From: Rhodobiaceae bacterium
GTDB lineage: Bacteria > Pseudomonadota > Alphaproteobacteria > Parvibaculales > Parvibaculaceae
Assembly (NCBI GenBank): GCA_027352645.1
Contig: DAIEIL010000168.1
Coordinates: 1-15,622, forward strand
Reading direction: 5' to 3'
DNA: 15,622 nucleotides
Part shown: piece after piece, positions 1 through 6,989 of the stretch
Layout of the letters: the number at the start of each line of letters is the position of its first letter
Numbering within the stretch: the stretch's first letter is position 1
Program-made: the position numbers and the translations under genes
The notes under the pieces: generated by a model
What the model saw: the letters and a program-made list of their open reading frames with translations, nothing else
What the model was told of the DNA's origin: nothing
Database searches by the model: none

Positions 1-89
1 TTAAAGATATTTGATGTGGCCATGGCGGCAGATCCCAGCATTTGCAGGGGTGAGATGCGGCGGAGCCACAGATTTGCCGCCGTGATTAT

Positions 90-117
90 TTGCGCTGGGT
101 TGCCGTTTTGCTATGAT
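90..117 (+). promoter_or_regulatory. Candidate sigma70-type promoter for the DUF1329 gene
   Basis: A TTGCGC -35 box (90-95) and a TATGAT -10 box (112-117) are separated by 16 bases. They lie about 78 bases upstream of the chosen DUF1329 start. The stretch 1-195 holds no other convincing gene. This rests only on matches to the consensus, so a start-site map could move it. Confidence 0.35.
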
Positions 118-195
118 TAAAAACAGTTAGTGGAAAATGCAGCCTCGGTGAAAAAACACCAGGTGTCAGACAAGAATGAAGTGGAGGGAAGTTAT

Positions 196-1554
196 ATGAA
201 AAGGACGACCTTGTTGGTCTCCGCCCTGGCGTTTGGCGTACTCAGCACGAGTGCGCTGGCCGCAGTGCCGGAAGCCCAAGTCAACCGCCTGGGGAACGAT
301 CTCACCCCGATCGGTGCCGAGAAGGCGGGCGAAGGCGATATCCCGGCCTGGACCGGTGGTCTTTCGACGGTTCCGAGCAACGTCACCTACAAACCCGGCG
401 ACCGTCTGCCCGATCCGTTTGCCAGCGATCCGATCAAATACACGATCACCAGCGCCAACGCGGCTCAGTACGCCAATGTTCTGACCGACGGCCACAAGGC
501 CCTCATGAAGGCCTATCCGGATTACAAGCTGAACGTCTATCCGTCGCGTCGCAGCTGCGCCTATCCGGACCGCGTCTATGCCGCGACCAAGTCCAACGCC
601 CAGGTCGGTGAGCTCACCGGCGGTGGTTCGGGCGTGGGCAAGGCGATCATGGGCTTCCCGTTCCCGATCCCGAACAATGCCTACGAGATCATGTGGAACC
701 ACACGCTGCGTTATCGCTCGTTCAAGCTGACGCGGCAGTTCGCTGCGGCGCCTGTGACGCGCGGTGGCGACTACACGCTCAACATCGTGCAGGACGAAGC
801 CATTCTGCAGTGGTCGGACCCGTCGAAGAAGGCGGCCGAAGACCTGAACAACATCTCGCTCTACTACATCGCGAACACGATCGCGCCCGCCCGCGAAGCC
901 GGTAACGTGATCCTGGTGTATGAGGCCCTGAACGCGACGCTCAATGGCGGCCGTCAGGCCTGGCAATACAGCCCGGGCACGCGCCGCGTTCGCCGCGCGC
1001 CGAACATCTCCTACGACAATCCGGGCACGAACTCGGACGGTCTGTCGACGTCGGACGCCTTCGACGGCTACAACGGCGCCCTCGACCGCTATGACTGGAG
1101 CGTCATCGACAAGAAGCCGATGATCATTCCGGTCAACGACTACAAGGCGGAATCGACGAAGTACAAGGACTACGTGAAGCCGCTCCACCTCAACCAGGAT
1201 TCGATCCGCTACGAACTGCAGCGCACCTGGAACTTCGAGGCGAAGCTCCGTCCGAATACTCGCCACGTTTACGCCCGCCGCGTCTATCACAATCATGAAG
1301 ACGCCTGGGAAGTCTCGGTGGCCGAGCTTTATGACGGTCGTGGTCAGCTCTGGCGCGTCCAGGAAGTCCAGGAACTCCAGCGCTACCAGGTTCCGCTCTG
1401 CGGCACCGGCACGGAAGCCGTCTACGATCTGCAGTCTGGCCGTTATCTGGCTCTGGGCATGCAGAACGAAGAGCCGCCGGTCAACTATGCGGCCGACGAG
1501 CTCGATCCGAGCCGCTATACGCCGAACGCCATTCGTCAGCTTGGCGTCCGCTAA
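196..1554 (+). CDS. Exported DUF1329 family protein
   Basis: This 452-residue protein belongs to the DUF1329 family, envelope proteins of unresolved function. The ATG at 196 is preferred to an in-frame GTG at 130: a GGAGGG ribosome site (183-188) sits 7 bases before it, and the protein then opens with a clean signal peptide (KR at residues 2-3, hydrophobic core 5-18, likely cleavage after ALA at 22). There is no lipobox cysteine, so it is probably soluble in the periplasm or peripherally bound to the outer membrane. Family-like segments are GFPFPIP (153-159), WQYSPGTRRVRRAP (256-269) and the RHVYARRVYH region (356-365). Cys121 and Cys402 could form a disulfide. From family knowledge, DUF1329 genes often sit beside DUF1302, YCF48/BNR and MMPL-type RND transporter genes, and a YCF48 gene follows here. 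A role in envelope lipid or hydrophobic-substrate handling is inference. Confidence 0.85.
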   Translation: MKRTTLLVSALAFGVLSTSALAAVPEAQVNRLGNDLTPIGAEKAGEGDIPAWTGGLSTVPSNVTYKPGDRLPDPFASDPIKYTITSANAAQYANVLTDGHKALMKAYPDYKLNVYPSRRSCAYPDRVYAATKSNAQVGELTGGGSGVGKAIMGFPFPIPNNAYEIMWNHTLRYRSFKLTRQFAAAPVTRGGDYTLNIVQDEAILQWSDPSKKAAEDLNNISLYYIANTIAPAREAGNVILVYEALNATLNGGRQAWQYSPGTRRVRRAPNISYDNPGTNSDGLSTSDAFDGYNGALDRYDWSVIDKKPMIIPVNDYKAESTKYKDYVKPLHLNQDSIRYELQRTWNFEAKLRPNTRHVYARRVYHNHEDAWEVSVAELYDGRGQLWRVQEVQELQRYQVPLCGTGTEAVYDLQSGRYLALGMQNEEPPVNYAADELDPSRYTPNAIRQLGVR

Positions 1555-1574
1555 AAAAAAGCCTAATCTAGGTG

Positions 1575-1615
1575 GGCCGGGCCTCGGGGAACCGAGGTCC
1601 GGCCTTCTTTCTGTC
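1575..1615 (+). terminator. Intrinsic terminator after DUF1329 gene
   Basis: A 13-bp stem (1575-1587 with 1592-1604, one G-T pair) is closed by a GGAA tetraloop of the GNRA type and followed by a T-rich tail (TTCTTTCT from 1605). It lies 20 bases beyond the stop. Its strength suggests that the YCF48 gene has its own promoter or depends on readthrough. Confidence 0.9.
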
Positions 1616-1793
1616 TGAACCCCTGCGCTGGCCGAAATGCGGCGCGGGCGGATTTCAGGCTTGCCGACCTGTAAAGTACCAGCCAAACCGGTCATGAAGA
1701 GCCGGACATCAATAGAGTGCGCCGCGACCGCCAAACCGGACGGTACCGCGCCGCCGACGCAGCGGAAACGCCCGAGTTAGGAGCCCTAGTCAT

Positions 1794-2849
1794 ATGAAAT
1801 TCAATCAGTTCTTCCGGACCGTCCTGGAACGTCCGGTCATGGCCGCTGCCCTCGCGCTCGTTCTCGCGGCGGCGCCGTTCAGCGTGAAAAACGCACAGGC
1901 AGAAGAGGCTGCAGCTGATGCGGTCGAATATTCGACCCCGTCGAACCTCGCGACCAAGGATCTTCTGCTTGCGGCGACCAAGGTCGGCAACCGTCTCGTT
2001 GCGGTTGGTGAGTTCGGCCATATTGTCTATTCCGACGATCTCGGGGTGACCTGGGTGCAGGCTGCCAAGGTGCCGACGCAGGTGACGCTTACCAGCGTTT
2101 ATTTTGTCGACGACAAGGTGGGCTTTGCCGGCGGTCATGACAGCACCGTGCTGCGCACCGACGATGGCGGCGTCAACTGGACTCTCGCCTATCACGACGT
2201 CAAGGCGCAGTCGCCGATCATGTCGGTCTATTTCGAGGACGCGAACCACGGCTTCGCCATGGGCGCCTTCGCCTTCGTCATCGAAACGACGGATGGCGGC
2301 AAGACCTGGAACCAGCGCCAGCTGATCGCAGGTAACCAGCTCGACTCGCATCTGAACATGGTCTTCGGCGAGAAGAGCGGCACGGTTCTCGTCGCCGCCG
2401 AATTCGGCTCGGTCTTCCGCTCCACCGACAAGGGCAAGACCTTCCAGGAAATCAAGACGGGCTATGAAGGCTCGTTCTGGGGCGGCCTCGCGCTGTCGGA
2501 CGGCTCGGCGCTGATCTTCGGCATGCGCGGCAACGTCTATCGCAGCACCGATGACGGCGTCACCTGGGCCAAGGTGAACAGCGGCACCGACAAGTCGGTC
2601 AGCGGCGGCGTGGAACTGCCCAACGGTACGGTCGTTCTCGTCGGCCTGCAGGGCTATGTCGGCTACAGCACCGACAAGGGCGCCAACTTCACCGAAGTCG
2701 TGCGCGCCGATCGTCTCGGCTACGCGGCCGTCACGCAGGGCCCGTCGGGCCAGATCGTGGTCTATGGCGAGCCGGGCGTGAAGGTTCAGCCCGATACGCC
2801 TGTCGAAGCGGAAAAGGCCGTCGGCTTCCACTTCACCTCGGGCAGCTGA
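1794..2849 (+). CDS. Exported YCF48/BNR-repeat beta-propeller protein
   Basis: This 351-residue protein starts at an ATG with AGGAG (1779-1783) 10 bases upstream. It has a long signal peptide with likely cleavage after NAQA at residue 36. The mature part carries about six repeats with the Asp-box pattern S/T-x-D-x-G-x-x-W/F, near residues 72-87, 113-129, 157-172, 203-217, 243-258 and 284-299. This predicts a beta-propeller of the YCF48/BNR type. Plant and cyanobacterial YCF48 (HCF136) is a photosystem II assembly factor, but in non-photosynthetic proteobacteria the family is typically found with DUF1329, DUF1302 and RND transporters, so annotation as a photosystem protein would mislead. It is probably a periplasmic scaffold or binding protein partnering the DUF1329 protein, which is inference. 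No sialidase catalytic residues are apparent. Confidence 0.85.
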   Translation: MKFNQFFRTVLERPVMAAALALVLAAAPFSVKNAQAEEAAADAVEYSTPSNLATKDLLLAATKVGNRLVAVGEFGHIVYSDDLGVTWVQAAKVPTQVTLTSVYFVDDKVGFAGGHDSTVLRTDDGGVNWTLAYHDVKAQSPIMSVYFEDANHGFAMGAFAFVIETTDGGKTWNQRQLIAGNQLDSHLNMVFGEKSGTVLVAAEFGSVFRSTDKGKTFQEIKTGYEGSFWGGLALSDGSALIFGMRGNVYRSTDDGVTWAKVNSGTDKSVSGGVELPNGTVVLVGLQGYVGYSTDKGANFTEVVRADRLGYAAVTQGPSGQIVVYGEPGVKVQPDTPVEAEKAVGFHFTSGS

Positions 2850-2882
2850 ACGGCACCAGCCGGAAGCATCGACCTGACATTG

Positions 2883-2915
2883 AAACCCCGGCCCTTGCGG
2901 CCGGGGTTTTTCTTT
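2883..2915 (+). terminator. Intrinsic terminator after YCF48 gene
   Basis: A perfect GC-rich stem (AACCCCGGCC at 2884-2893 with GGCCGGGGTT at 2899-2908) has a 5-base loop and runs into a T-rich tail through 2915. It separates the envelope pair from the acyl-CoA operon. Confidence 0.93.
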
Positions 2916-2993
2916 GTCCCGGCCATAGCGCGCTTTCCATTGGGGAAGCTGCGGGTCAAAATCGACGCAATAAATAAAAATGGGGAGGGAAGA

Positions 2994-3803
2994 ATGTCGG
3001 GAACCGGCACCGCAGATTTCGCGCGCTATACGCGCATCAAGGCGAGCCGTCAGGGCCGCGTGCTGACACTCGCCCTTTCAAATCCGGCCCTGATGAATGC
3101 GGTCGACGGCGAGATGCACCGGGAGCTGTCGCAGATTTTTCTCGACGCGGCCGACGATCCCCATTCCGACGTCATCGTGCTGACGGGCGAGGGCAAGGCT
3201 TTCTCCGCAGGCGGCGATCTGAACTGGATGAAGCGTTCCTTCGAGGCGGGTGAAAGCGGTCCCGACGCAGCGGAAGCGAAGCGCATCGTCTTTTCGCTCC
3301 TCGATCTCGAAAAGCCGATCATAGCCAAGGTGCGTGGTCCCGCCGTGGGTCTCGGCGCGACGCTCGCCCTGATGTGCGACGTGATCTTTGCAAGCGACAA
3401 TGCCCGCTTCGCCGATCCTCATGTGCGGGCGGGAATCGTCGCGGGCGATGGCGGCGCGATCATCTGGCCGCAGCTCGTCGGCTATGCGCGGGCCAAGGAA
3501 TATCTGATGACCGGCGATCCGGTGACCGCCGTCGAGGCGGAACGCATCGGCCTCATCAATCACGTCGTGCCCGACGCCGAACTCGACGCGGAGGTAGACG
3601 CATTCGCGGCGCGGCTCGCCGGCGGCGCGACCATGGCCATCAAATACTCCAAGGTCGCCGTCAATATCGGCCTGAAGCAACTCGCCCATTCGATCCTCGA
3701 CGCCTCCATAGCCTATGAAATGCAGACCTTCGCGACCGATGATCACCGCGAGGCGGTGCATTCATTTCTCGAAAAACGCGCGCCGCATTTCAAGGGGCGC
3801 TGA
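2994..3803 (+). CDS. Enoyl-CoA hydratase/isomerase family protein (crotonase), atypical active site
   Basis: This is a 269-residue crotonase, close to the usual 255-270 residues. The ATG at 2994 follows a GGGGAGGGA ribosome site (2982-2990). An in-frame TTG further upstream lies at the edge of the terminator and is rejected. The first oxyanion-hole segment is KAFSAGGDL (68-76) and the second is GPAVGLGATLALMCD (115-129). Against rat mitochondrial crotonase, the Glu144 position is Thr123 and the Glu164 position is His143 (FADPHVRAG, 139-147), so neither classical catalytic glutamate is present. Some crotonase subgroups share this pattern. The fold and CoA-thioester binding are secure, but simple 2-enoyl-CoA hydration is doubtful; isomerase, hydrolase, lyase or another reaction is possible. 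It is the first gene of a five-gene operon, with 2 bases to the next gene. Confidence 0.88.
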   Translation: MSGTGTADFARYTRIKASRQGRVLTLALSNPALMNAVDGEMHRELSQIFLDAADDPHSDVIVLTGEGKAFSAGGDLNWMKRSFEAGESGPDAAEAKRIVFSLLDLEKPIIAKVRGPAVGLGATLALMCDVIFASDNARFADPHVRAGIVAGDGGAIIWPQLVGYARAKEYLMTGDPVTAVEAERIGLINHVVPDAELDAEVDAFAARLAGGATMAIKYSKVAVNIGLKQLAHSILDASIAYEMQTFATDDHREAVHSFLEKRAPHFKGR

Positions 3804-3805
3804 GC

Positions 3806-4993
3806 ATGGATGCCCTCATGGAAGATCAGCCCCTCAATTTTGACGAGCCGCAACATGTCCGCATGTTGCGCGACAGCATGCGCCGCTTCGTCGATGCAGA
3901 AATGCCGCGCGAGAAAGCGCGGGAATGGGATCGGGGCAACATCTATCCGCACGAGGTGATGGCGAAGCTCGGCGCTATGGGGATGATGGGCCTCACCACC
4001 GAGGAGCGTTACGGCGGCGCGGGCATCGACATCTATGCGACCATGGCCGTGATCGAGGAGCTTGCGAAGCGATCCGTCGCGGTTGCCTGTCCCTACATCA
4101 TGGCGGTCTGTTATGCGGGTATGAATCTCGGCGAGCGCGGCAGCGAGACACAGAAGCAGGAACTTCTGCCCAAGGTCGCGTCGGGCAATCTTCTCTTCGC
4201 CTATGGTCTCTCCGAACCTAATGTCGGCGGCGATCTCGCATCCGTTGAGACGCATGCGCGGCGCGAGGGCGACGAGATCGTCATCAACGGCTCCAAGCGC
4301 TGGTGCACCGGCGCCCATATCGCCGATTACATCTTCTGCCTGCTGCGATCGGGGCCGAAGGAGGCGCGCTACAAGAACCTCTCCATCGTGCTCGTGCCGC
4401 CGACCCTGCCGGGCATCACCATTACGCCGCTCGGCCATCTCGGCATTCGCGGTGTCGAGACGAAAGACGTGTCCTTCGACGAGGTGCGCGTTCCAGCCGC
4501 GAATATTCTCGGCGGCGAGGAAATGTGGAACCGCGGCTGGGAGCAGCTTGCGGGCCGCGCCCTCGAAGTCGAGAAGCTCGAACTCTCCGCCTGCGCGCTT
4601 GGTCTTGCGGAGGCAGCCGTCGCCGATGCCTGGACTTACGCCGAGGAGCGCATCCAGTTCGGTCGCGCCATCGCCGATCATCAGGCCATCCGCCACACGC
4701 TCGCCGATGCGCGGACGAAAGTTCGCGCCATGCGGCTGATGCTCTATAGCGCGGCATGGCTCGCCGATAAGGGGCGGCCCTGCTCGGTCGAAACCTCAAT
4801 GGCCAAACTTTTCTGCTGTGAGGCCGCCGCCGAAGTCACGCAGATGTGCCAGCGCGTCACCGGCGCTTACGGGCTTTCCGACTCCATGGACATGGAGCGC
4901 TATGTGCGCGACGCGGTAAGCCTGCCCATCGTCGGCGGCTCGTCCAACATGCAGAAGAACAACATCGCGAACCGTCTGAAGCTCGGCGCATGA
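3806..4993 (+). CDS. Acyl-CoA dehydrogenase with isovaleryl/long-chain-type catalytic base
   Basis: This is a full-length 395-residue FAD-dependent acyl-CoA dehydrogenase. AAGGGG (3792-3797) lies 8 bases before the ATG. The N-terminal helical domain covers about 12-130. The central beta domain has FAYGLSEPNVGGDLAS (131-146), and the C-terminal helical domain has ERIQFGRAI (281-289) for FAD and dimer contacts. Where medium-chain enzymes carry the catalytic Glu376, this protein has Gly377 (IVGGSS, 375-380). Glu256 in LEVEKLEL (253-260) instead aligns with the catalytic Glu254 of isovaleryl-CoA dehydrogenase. The enzyme is therefore probably active and of the isovaleryl/long-chain geometry, which may favour branched or bulky acyl groups. 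Electrons would pass to electron-transfer flavoprotein, whose genes are not here. The substrate is unknown. Confidence 0.9.
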   Translation: MDALMEDQPLNFDEPQHVRMLRDSMRRFVDAEMPREKAREWDRGNIYPHEVMAKLGAMGMMGLTTEERYGGAGIDIYATMAVIEELAKRSVAVACPYIMAVCYAGMNLGERGSETQKQELLPKVASGNLLFAYGLSEPNVGGDLASVETHARREGDEIVINGSKRWCTGAHIADYIFCLLRSGPKEARYKNLSIVLVPPTLPGITITPLGHLGIRGVETKDVSFDEVRVPAANILGGEEMWNRGWEQLAGRALEVEKLELSACALGLAEAAVADAWTYAEERIQFGRAIADHQAIRHTLADARTKVRAMRLMLYSAAWLADKGRPCSVETSMAKLFCCEAAAEVTQMCQRVTGAYGLSDSMDMERYVRDAVSLPIVGGSSNMQKNNIANRLKLGA

Positions 4994-5003
4994 AGGAAAC
5001 GGC

Positions 5004-6185
5004 ATGAGCAAGCCATCGACTCTTCCCGATCCCCGCCAAGCGGCGGAGACCTATGCCGAAGCATTGGACGGGCGCTCCATCGAAATCGAGCGCAACCGCT
5101 TCCTGCCGCAGGATCTCGCCGACCTCTCGGCGCGGCTCGGCCTCCACCGGCTCTGCATCCCCGCCGTCTATGGCGGGCATGAGGCGCATCCGCTGGTGCT
5201 CGTCGATGTGGTCGAGCGGCTTGCTCGCGTCGACGGGTCTGCGGCCTGGTGCGTCTTCATCGGCGCGACCTCCGGCATGACGTCAGGCTTTCTCGCCGCC
5301 GATGAAGCGCGGACGATCTTCGGCGATCCCATGGCAATCACCGCAGGCGTCTTCGCGCCGCGCGGACAGGCGGTCAGGGCAGAGGAAAAGGGCGTCGCGG
5401 GCTATCGCGTCAGCGGGCGCTGGCAATGGGGCTCCGGCTCGCGCAATGCGCGCTGGATCATGGGCGGCGCGCTCATTCTGGGCGATGACGGCAAGCCGGA
5501 AATGGCGCCGGAAGGTGTTCCCCAGAACCGCATGATGATCTTCCCGGCGGATGACGTGATCATACATGACACCTGGGACGTGTCGGGCCTTGCCGGCACG
5601 GGCAGCACCGATTTCGAGGTGAAGGGCGTTTTCGTGCCCGCGTCCCGTGCGGTCAGCCTCGTCAGCGACAAGCCGCTGCCTTTGCCGCTTTATTGCTTTC
5701 CCACATTCGGCCTTCTCGGCATTGGCATTGCGGGCGTCGCGCTCGGCCTTGCGCGGGGCGCGATCGACGAACTCGTGGCGCTGGCAGGCGGCAAGACGCC
5801 GCAAGGTTCGTCGAAGCCTCTTGCGACGCGGGCCAAGGCGCAGATCGACGTCTCGGAGGCCGAGGCACTGGTTCGCTCGGCCCGCGCCTTTCTCGATGTG
5901 GCGGTCAATGCCGCATGGGATGCCGCCTCGCGCGACGGCGCAATCACGGTCGAGCATCGCCGCGACATCAGGCTCGCAACGACGCATGCGGTGCGCTCCG
6001 CTGCGCGCGCCGTCGATCTCATGTATACGCTGGCGGGCGGCAGCTCGGTCTATCGCAGCTCGGCGCTGCAACGGCATTTCCGCGACGTTCATGTCGCTAC
6101 CCAGCACATGATGGTGAGCGAGGCGACCTACGAGCTGACAGGTCGTCTCTTTCTCGGCGTGCCGTCCAATACGGCGATGCTTTAG
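5004..6185 (+). CDS. Acyl-CoA dehydrogenase-fold flavoprotein, type-2 C-terminal domain (possible flavin monooxygenase)
   Basis: This 393-residue protein starts 10 bases after the preceding gene, with AAGGA at 4993-4997. The acyl-CoA dehydrogenase fold is recognisable: N-terminal helices with GLHRLCIPAVYGG (46-58), a middle beta domain with YRVSGRWQWGSG (134-145), and a C-terminal helical bundle. The C-terminal half matches the type-2 C-terminal family, including LAGGSSVYRSSALQR (343-357) followed by FRDVHVATQHMM (359-370). That family includes HsaA, DszC and the C2 oxygenase of 4-hydroxyphenylacetate hydroxylase as well as uncharacterised dehydrogenases. There is no catalytic glutamate at the usual Glu376 position. 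It could be a reduced-flavin monooxygenase needing a separate reductase, or a dehydrogenase. A heteromer with its neighbour, as seen for paired enzymes of steroid side-chain degradation, is a weaker option. Confidence 0.82.
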   Translation: MSKPSTLPDPRQAAETYAEALDGRSIEIERNRFLPQDLADLSARLGLHRLCIPAVYGGHEAHPLVLVDVVERLARVDGSAAWCVFIGATSGMTSGFLAADEARTIFGDPMAITAGVFAPRGQAVRAEEKGVAGYRVSGRWQWGSGSRNARWIMGGALILGDDGKPEMAPEGVPQNRMMIFPADDVIIHDTWDVSGLAGTGSTDFEVKGVFVPASRAVSLVSDKPLPLPLYCFPTFGLLGIGIAGVALGLARGAIDELVALAGGKTPQGSSKPLATRAKAQIDVSEAEALVRSARAFLDVAVNAAWDAASRDGAITVEHRRDIRLATTHAVRSAARAVDLMYTLAGGSSVYRSSALQRHFRDVHVATQHMMVSEATYELTGRLFLGVPSNTAML

Positions 6186-6196
6186 GCGAGGGAAAC

Positions 6197-6988
6197 ATGG
6201 GCGACTTCACACGCATCGAGCGCGAGGGGCGCGTGGTGATTGTGCATTTCGATCGCGGCGACAGCCTCAACGCGCTGTCCGCAGCGGCGATGCGCGAGCT
6301 TACCGCTGTTGCCCGCGGCTTCGAGGACGATCTCGAAACGACGGCTATCGTGCTTACGGGAACGAAGCGCTGCTTTTCGGCGGGCGCCGATCTCACCGAT
6401 CCCGAGACCGCCTCGCGCAAGGAGAAGGGCCTTCTCGCCCGGCGTCACGCCATGAAGATCGGGCCCGACATGTGCGACGCATGGGAGCGGCTGGAGCAGG
6501 TCACGATCGTTGCGGTGGAGGGCTTCTGCATCGGCGGCGGCGCGGCGCTGGCGGCGGCATGCGATCTTCGTGTCGCGGCGAAGAGCGCCTATTTCCGCCT
6601 GCCGGAAATTCCGCTCGGCATGAACATGAGCTGGCACAGCAATCCGCGGCTGGTGAACCTGATGGGCCCGGCGCGGACCAAACTCTTCACCATCCTCGGC
6701 GAAAAGCTCCACGCGCCGCAGGCGCTCGAATGGGGCCTCGTCGAGGAGGTGGCGGAAGACGGAGCCGCGCTCGAGGCGGCGCTTGCGCTCGCGCGGAAAT
6801 TCGCAGGCCTGCCGCCGGTCGCCGTGCGCATGTCCAAACAATCGATAGACATGGCGGCCAAGGCGCTCAACGCCGCCGTCACCTATATGGACCGCGATCA
6901 GTTCGCGCTGACCGCGACCTCCAAGGATCAGCAGGAGGCGCTCGGCGCCTTCCTCGAAAAACGCAAACCAAACTTCACAGGAGAATGA
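6197..6988 (+). CDS. Enoyl-CoA hydratase/isomerase family protein (second crotonase)
   Basis: This is a 263-residue crotonase with GAGGGA (6188-6193) just upstream of the ATG and 11 bases from the preceding gene. RCFSAGADL (58-66) forms the first oxyanion-hole segment and FCIGGGAALAAACDLRVA (110-127) the second. Compared with rat crotonase, the Glu144 position is Ala117, while the Glu164 equivalent is kept as Glu137 (FRLPEIPLG, 133-141). A single acidic residue is typical of enoyl-CoA isomerases and some specialised hydratases or dehydratases. It is not a duplicate of the first crotonase in the operon: the two differ at both catalytic positions and over most of their length. The C-terminal helix ends in FLEKRKPNF, the usual crotonase tail. 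It probably acts on the product of one of the two dehydrogenases. Confidence 0.88.
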   Translation: MGDFTRIEREGRVVIVHFDRGDSLNALSAAAMRELTAVARGFEDDLETTAIVLTGTKRCFSAGADLTDPETASRKEKGLLARRHAMKIGPDMCDAWERLEQVTIVAVEGFCIGGGAALAAACDLRVAAKSAYFRLPEIPLGMNMSWHSNPRLVNLMGPARTKLFTILGEKLHAPQALEWGLVEEVAEDGAALEAALALARKFAGLPPVAVRMSKQSIDMAAKALNAAVTYMDRDQFALTATSKDQQEALGAFLEKRKPNFTGE

Positions 6989-6989
6989 G

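Noticed and set aside
57..83. Small hairpin (CGGCGG at 58-63 with CCGCCG at 77-82) near the left edge
   Set aside because: Six base pairs with a 13-base loop and no T run is too weak to call a terminator without seeing the upstream gene.
130..195. N-terminal extension of the DUF1329 gene from a GTG at 130
   Set aside because: It would bury the signal peptide, and a strong ribosome site precedes the ATG at 196.
166..1734. Long open frame on the minus strand (about 520 codons) opposite the DUF1329 gene
   Set aside because: The product is Arg/Val/Asp-rich with no recognisable family, and it mirrors codon bias of the well-supported plus-strand gene.
1692..2831. Minus-strand open frame of about 380 codons opposite the YCF48 gene
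   Set aside because: It is antisense to a clear repeat protein with signal peptide and has composition typical of GC-rich shadow frames.
1794..2849. Photosystem II assembly factor
   Set aside because: The YCF48 label comes from repeat similarity only; no photosynthesis gene is nearby and the protein is exported beside a DUF1329 gene.
2880..2993. Upstream TTG start for the first crotonase
   Set aside because: It lies at the edge of the terminator of the previous gene, and the ATG at 2994 has a strong ribosome site and normal family length.
3743..4696. Minus-strand open frame opposite the acyl-CoA dehydrogenase
   Set aside because: No family features, and the opposite strand has motif-level support.
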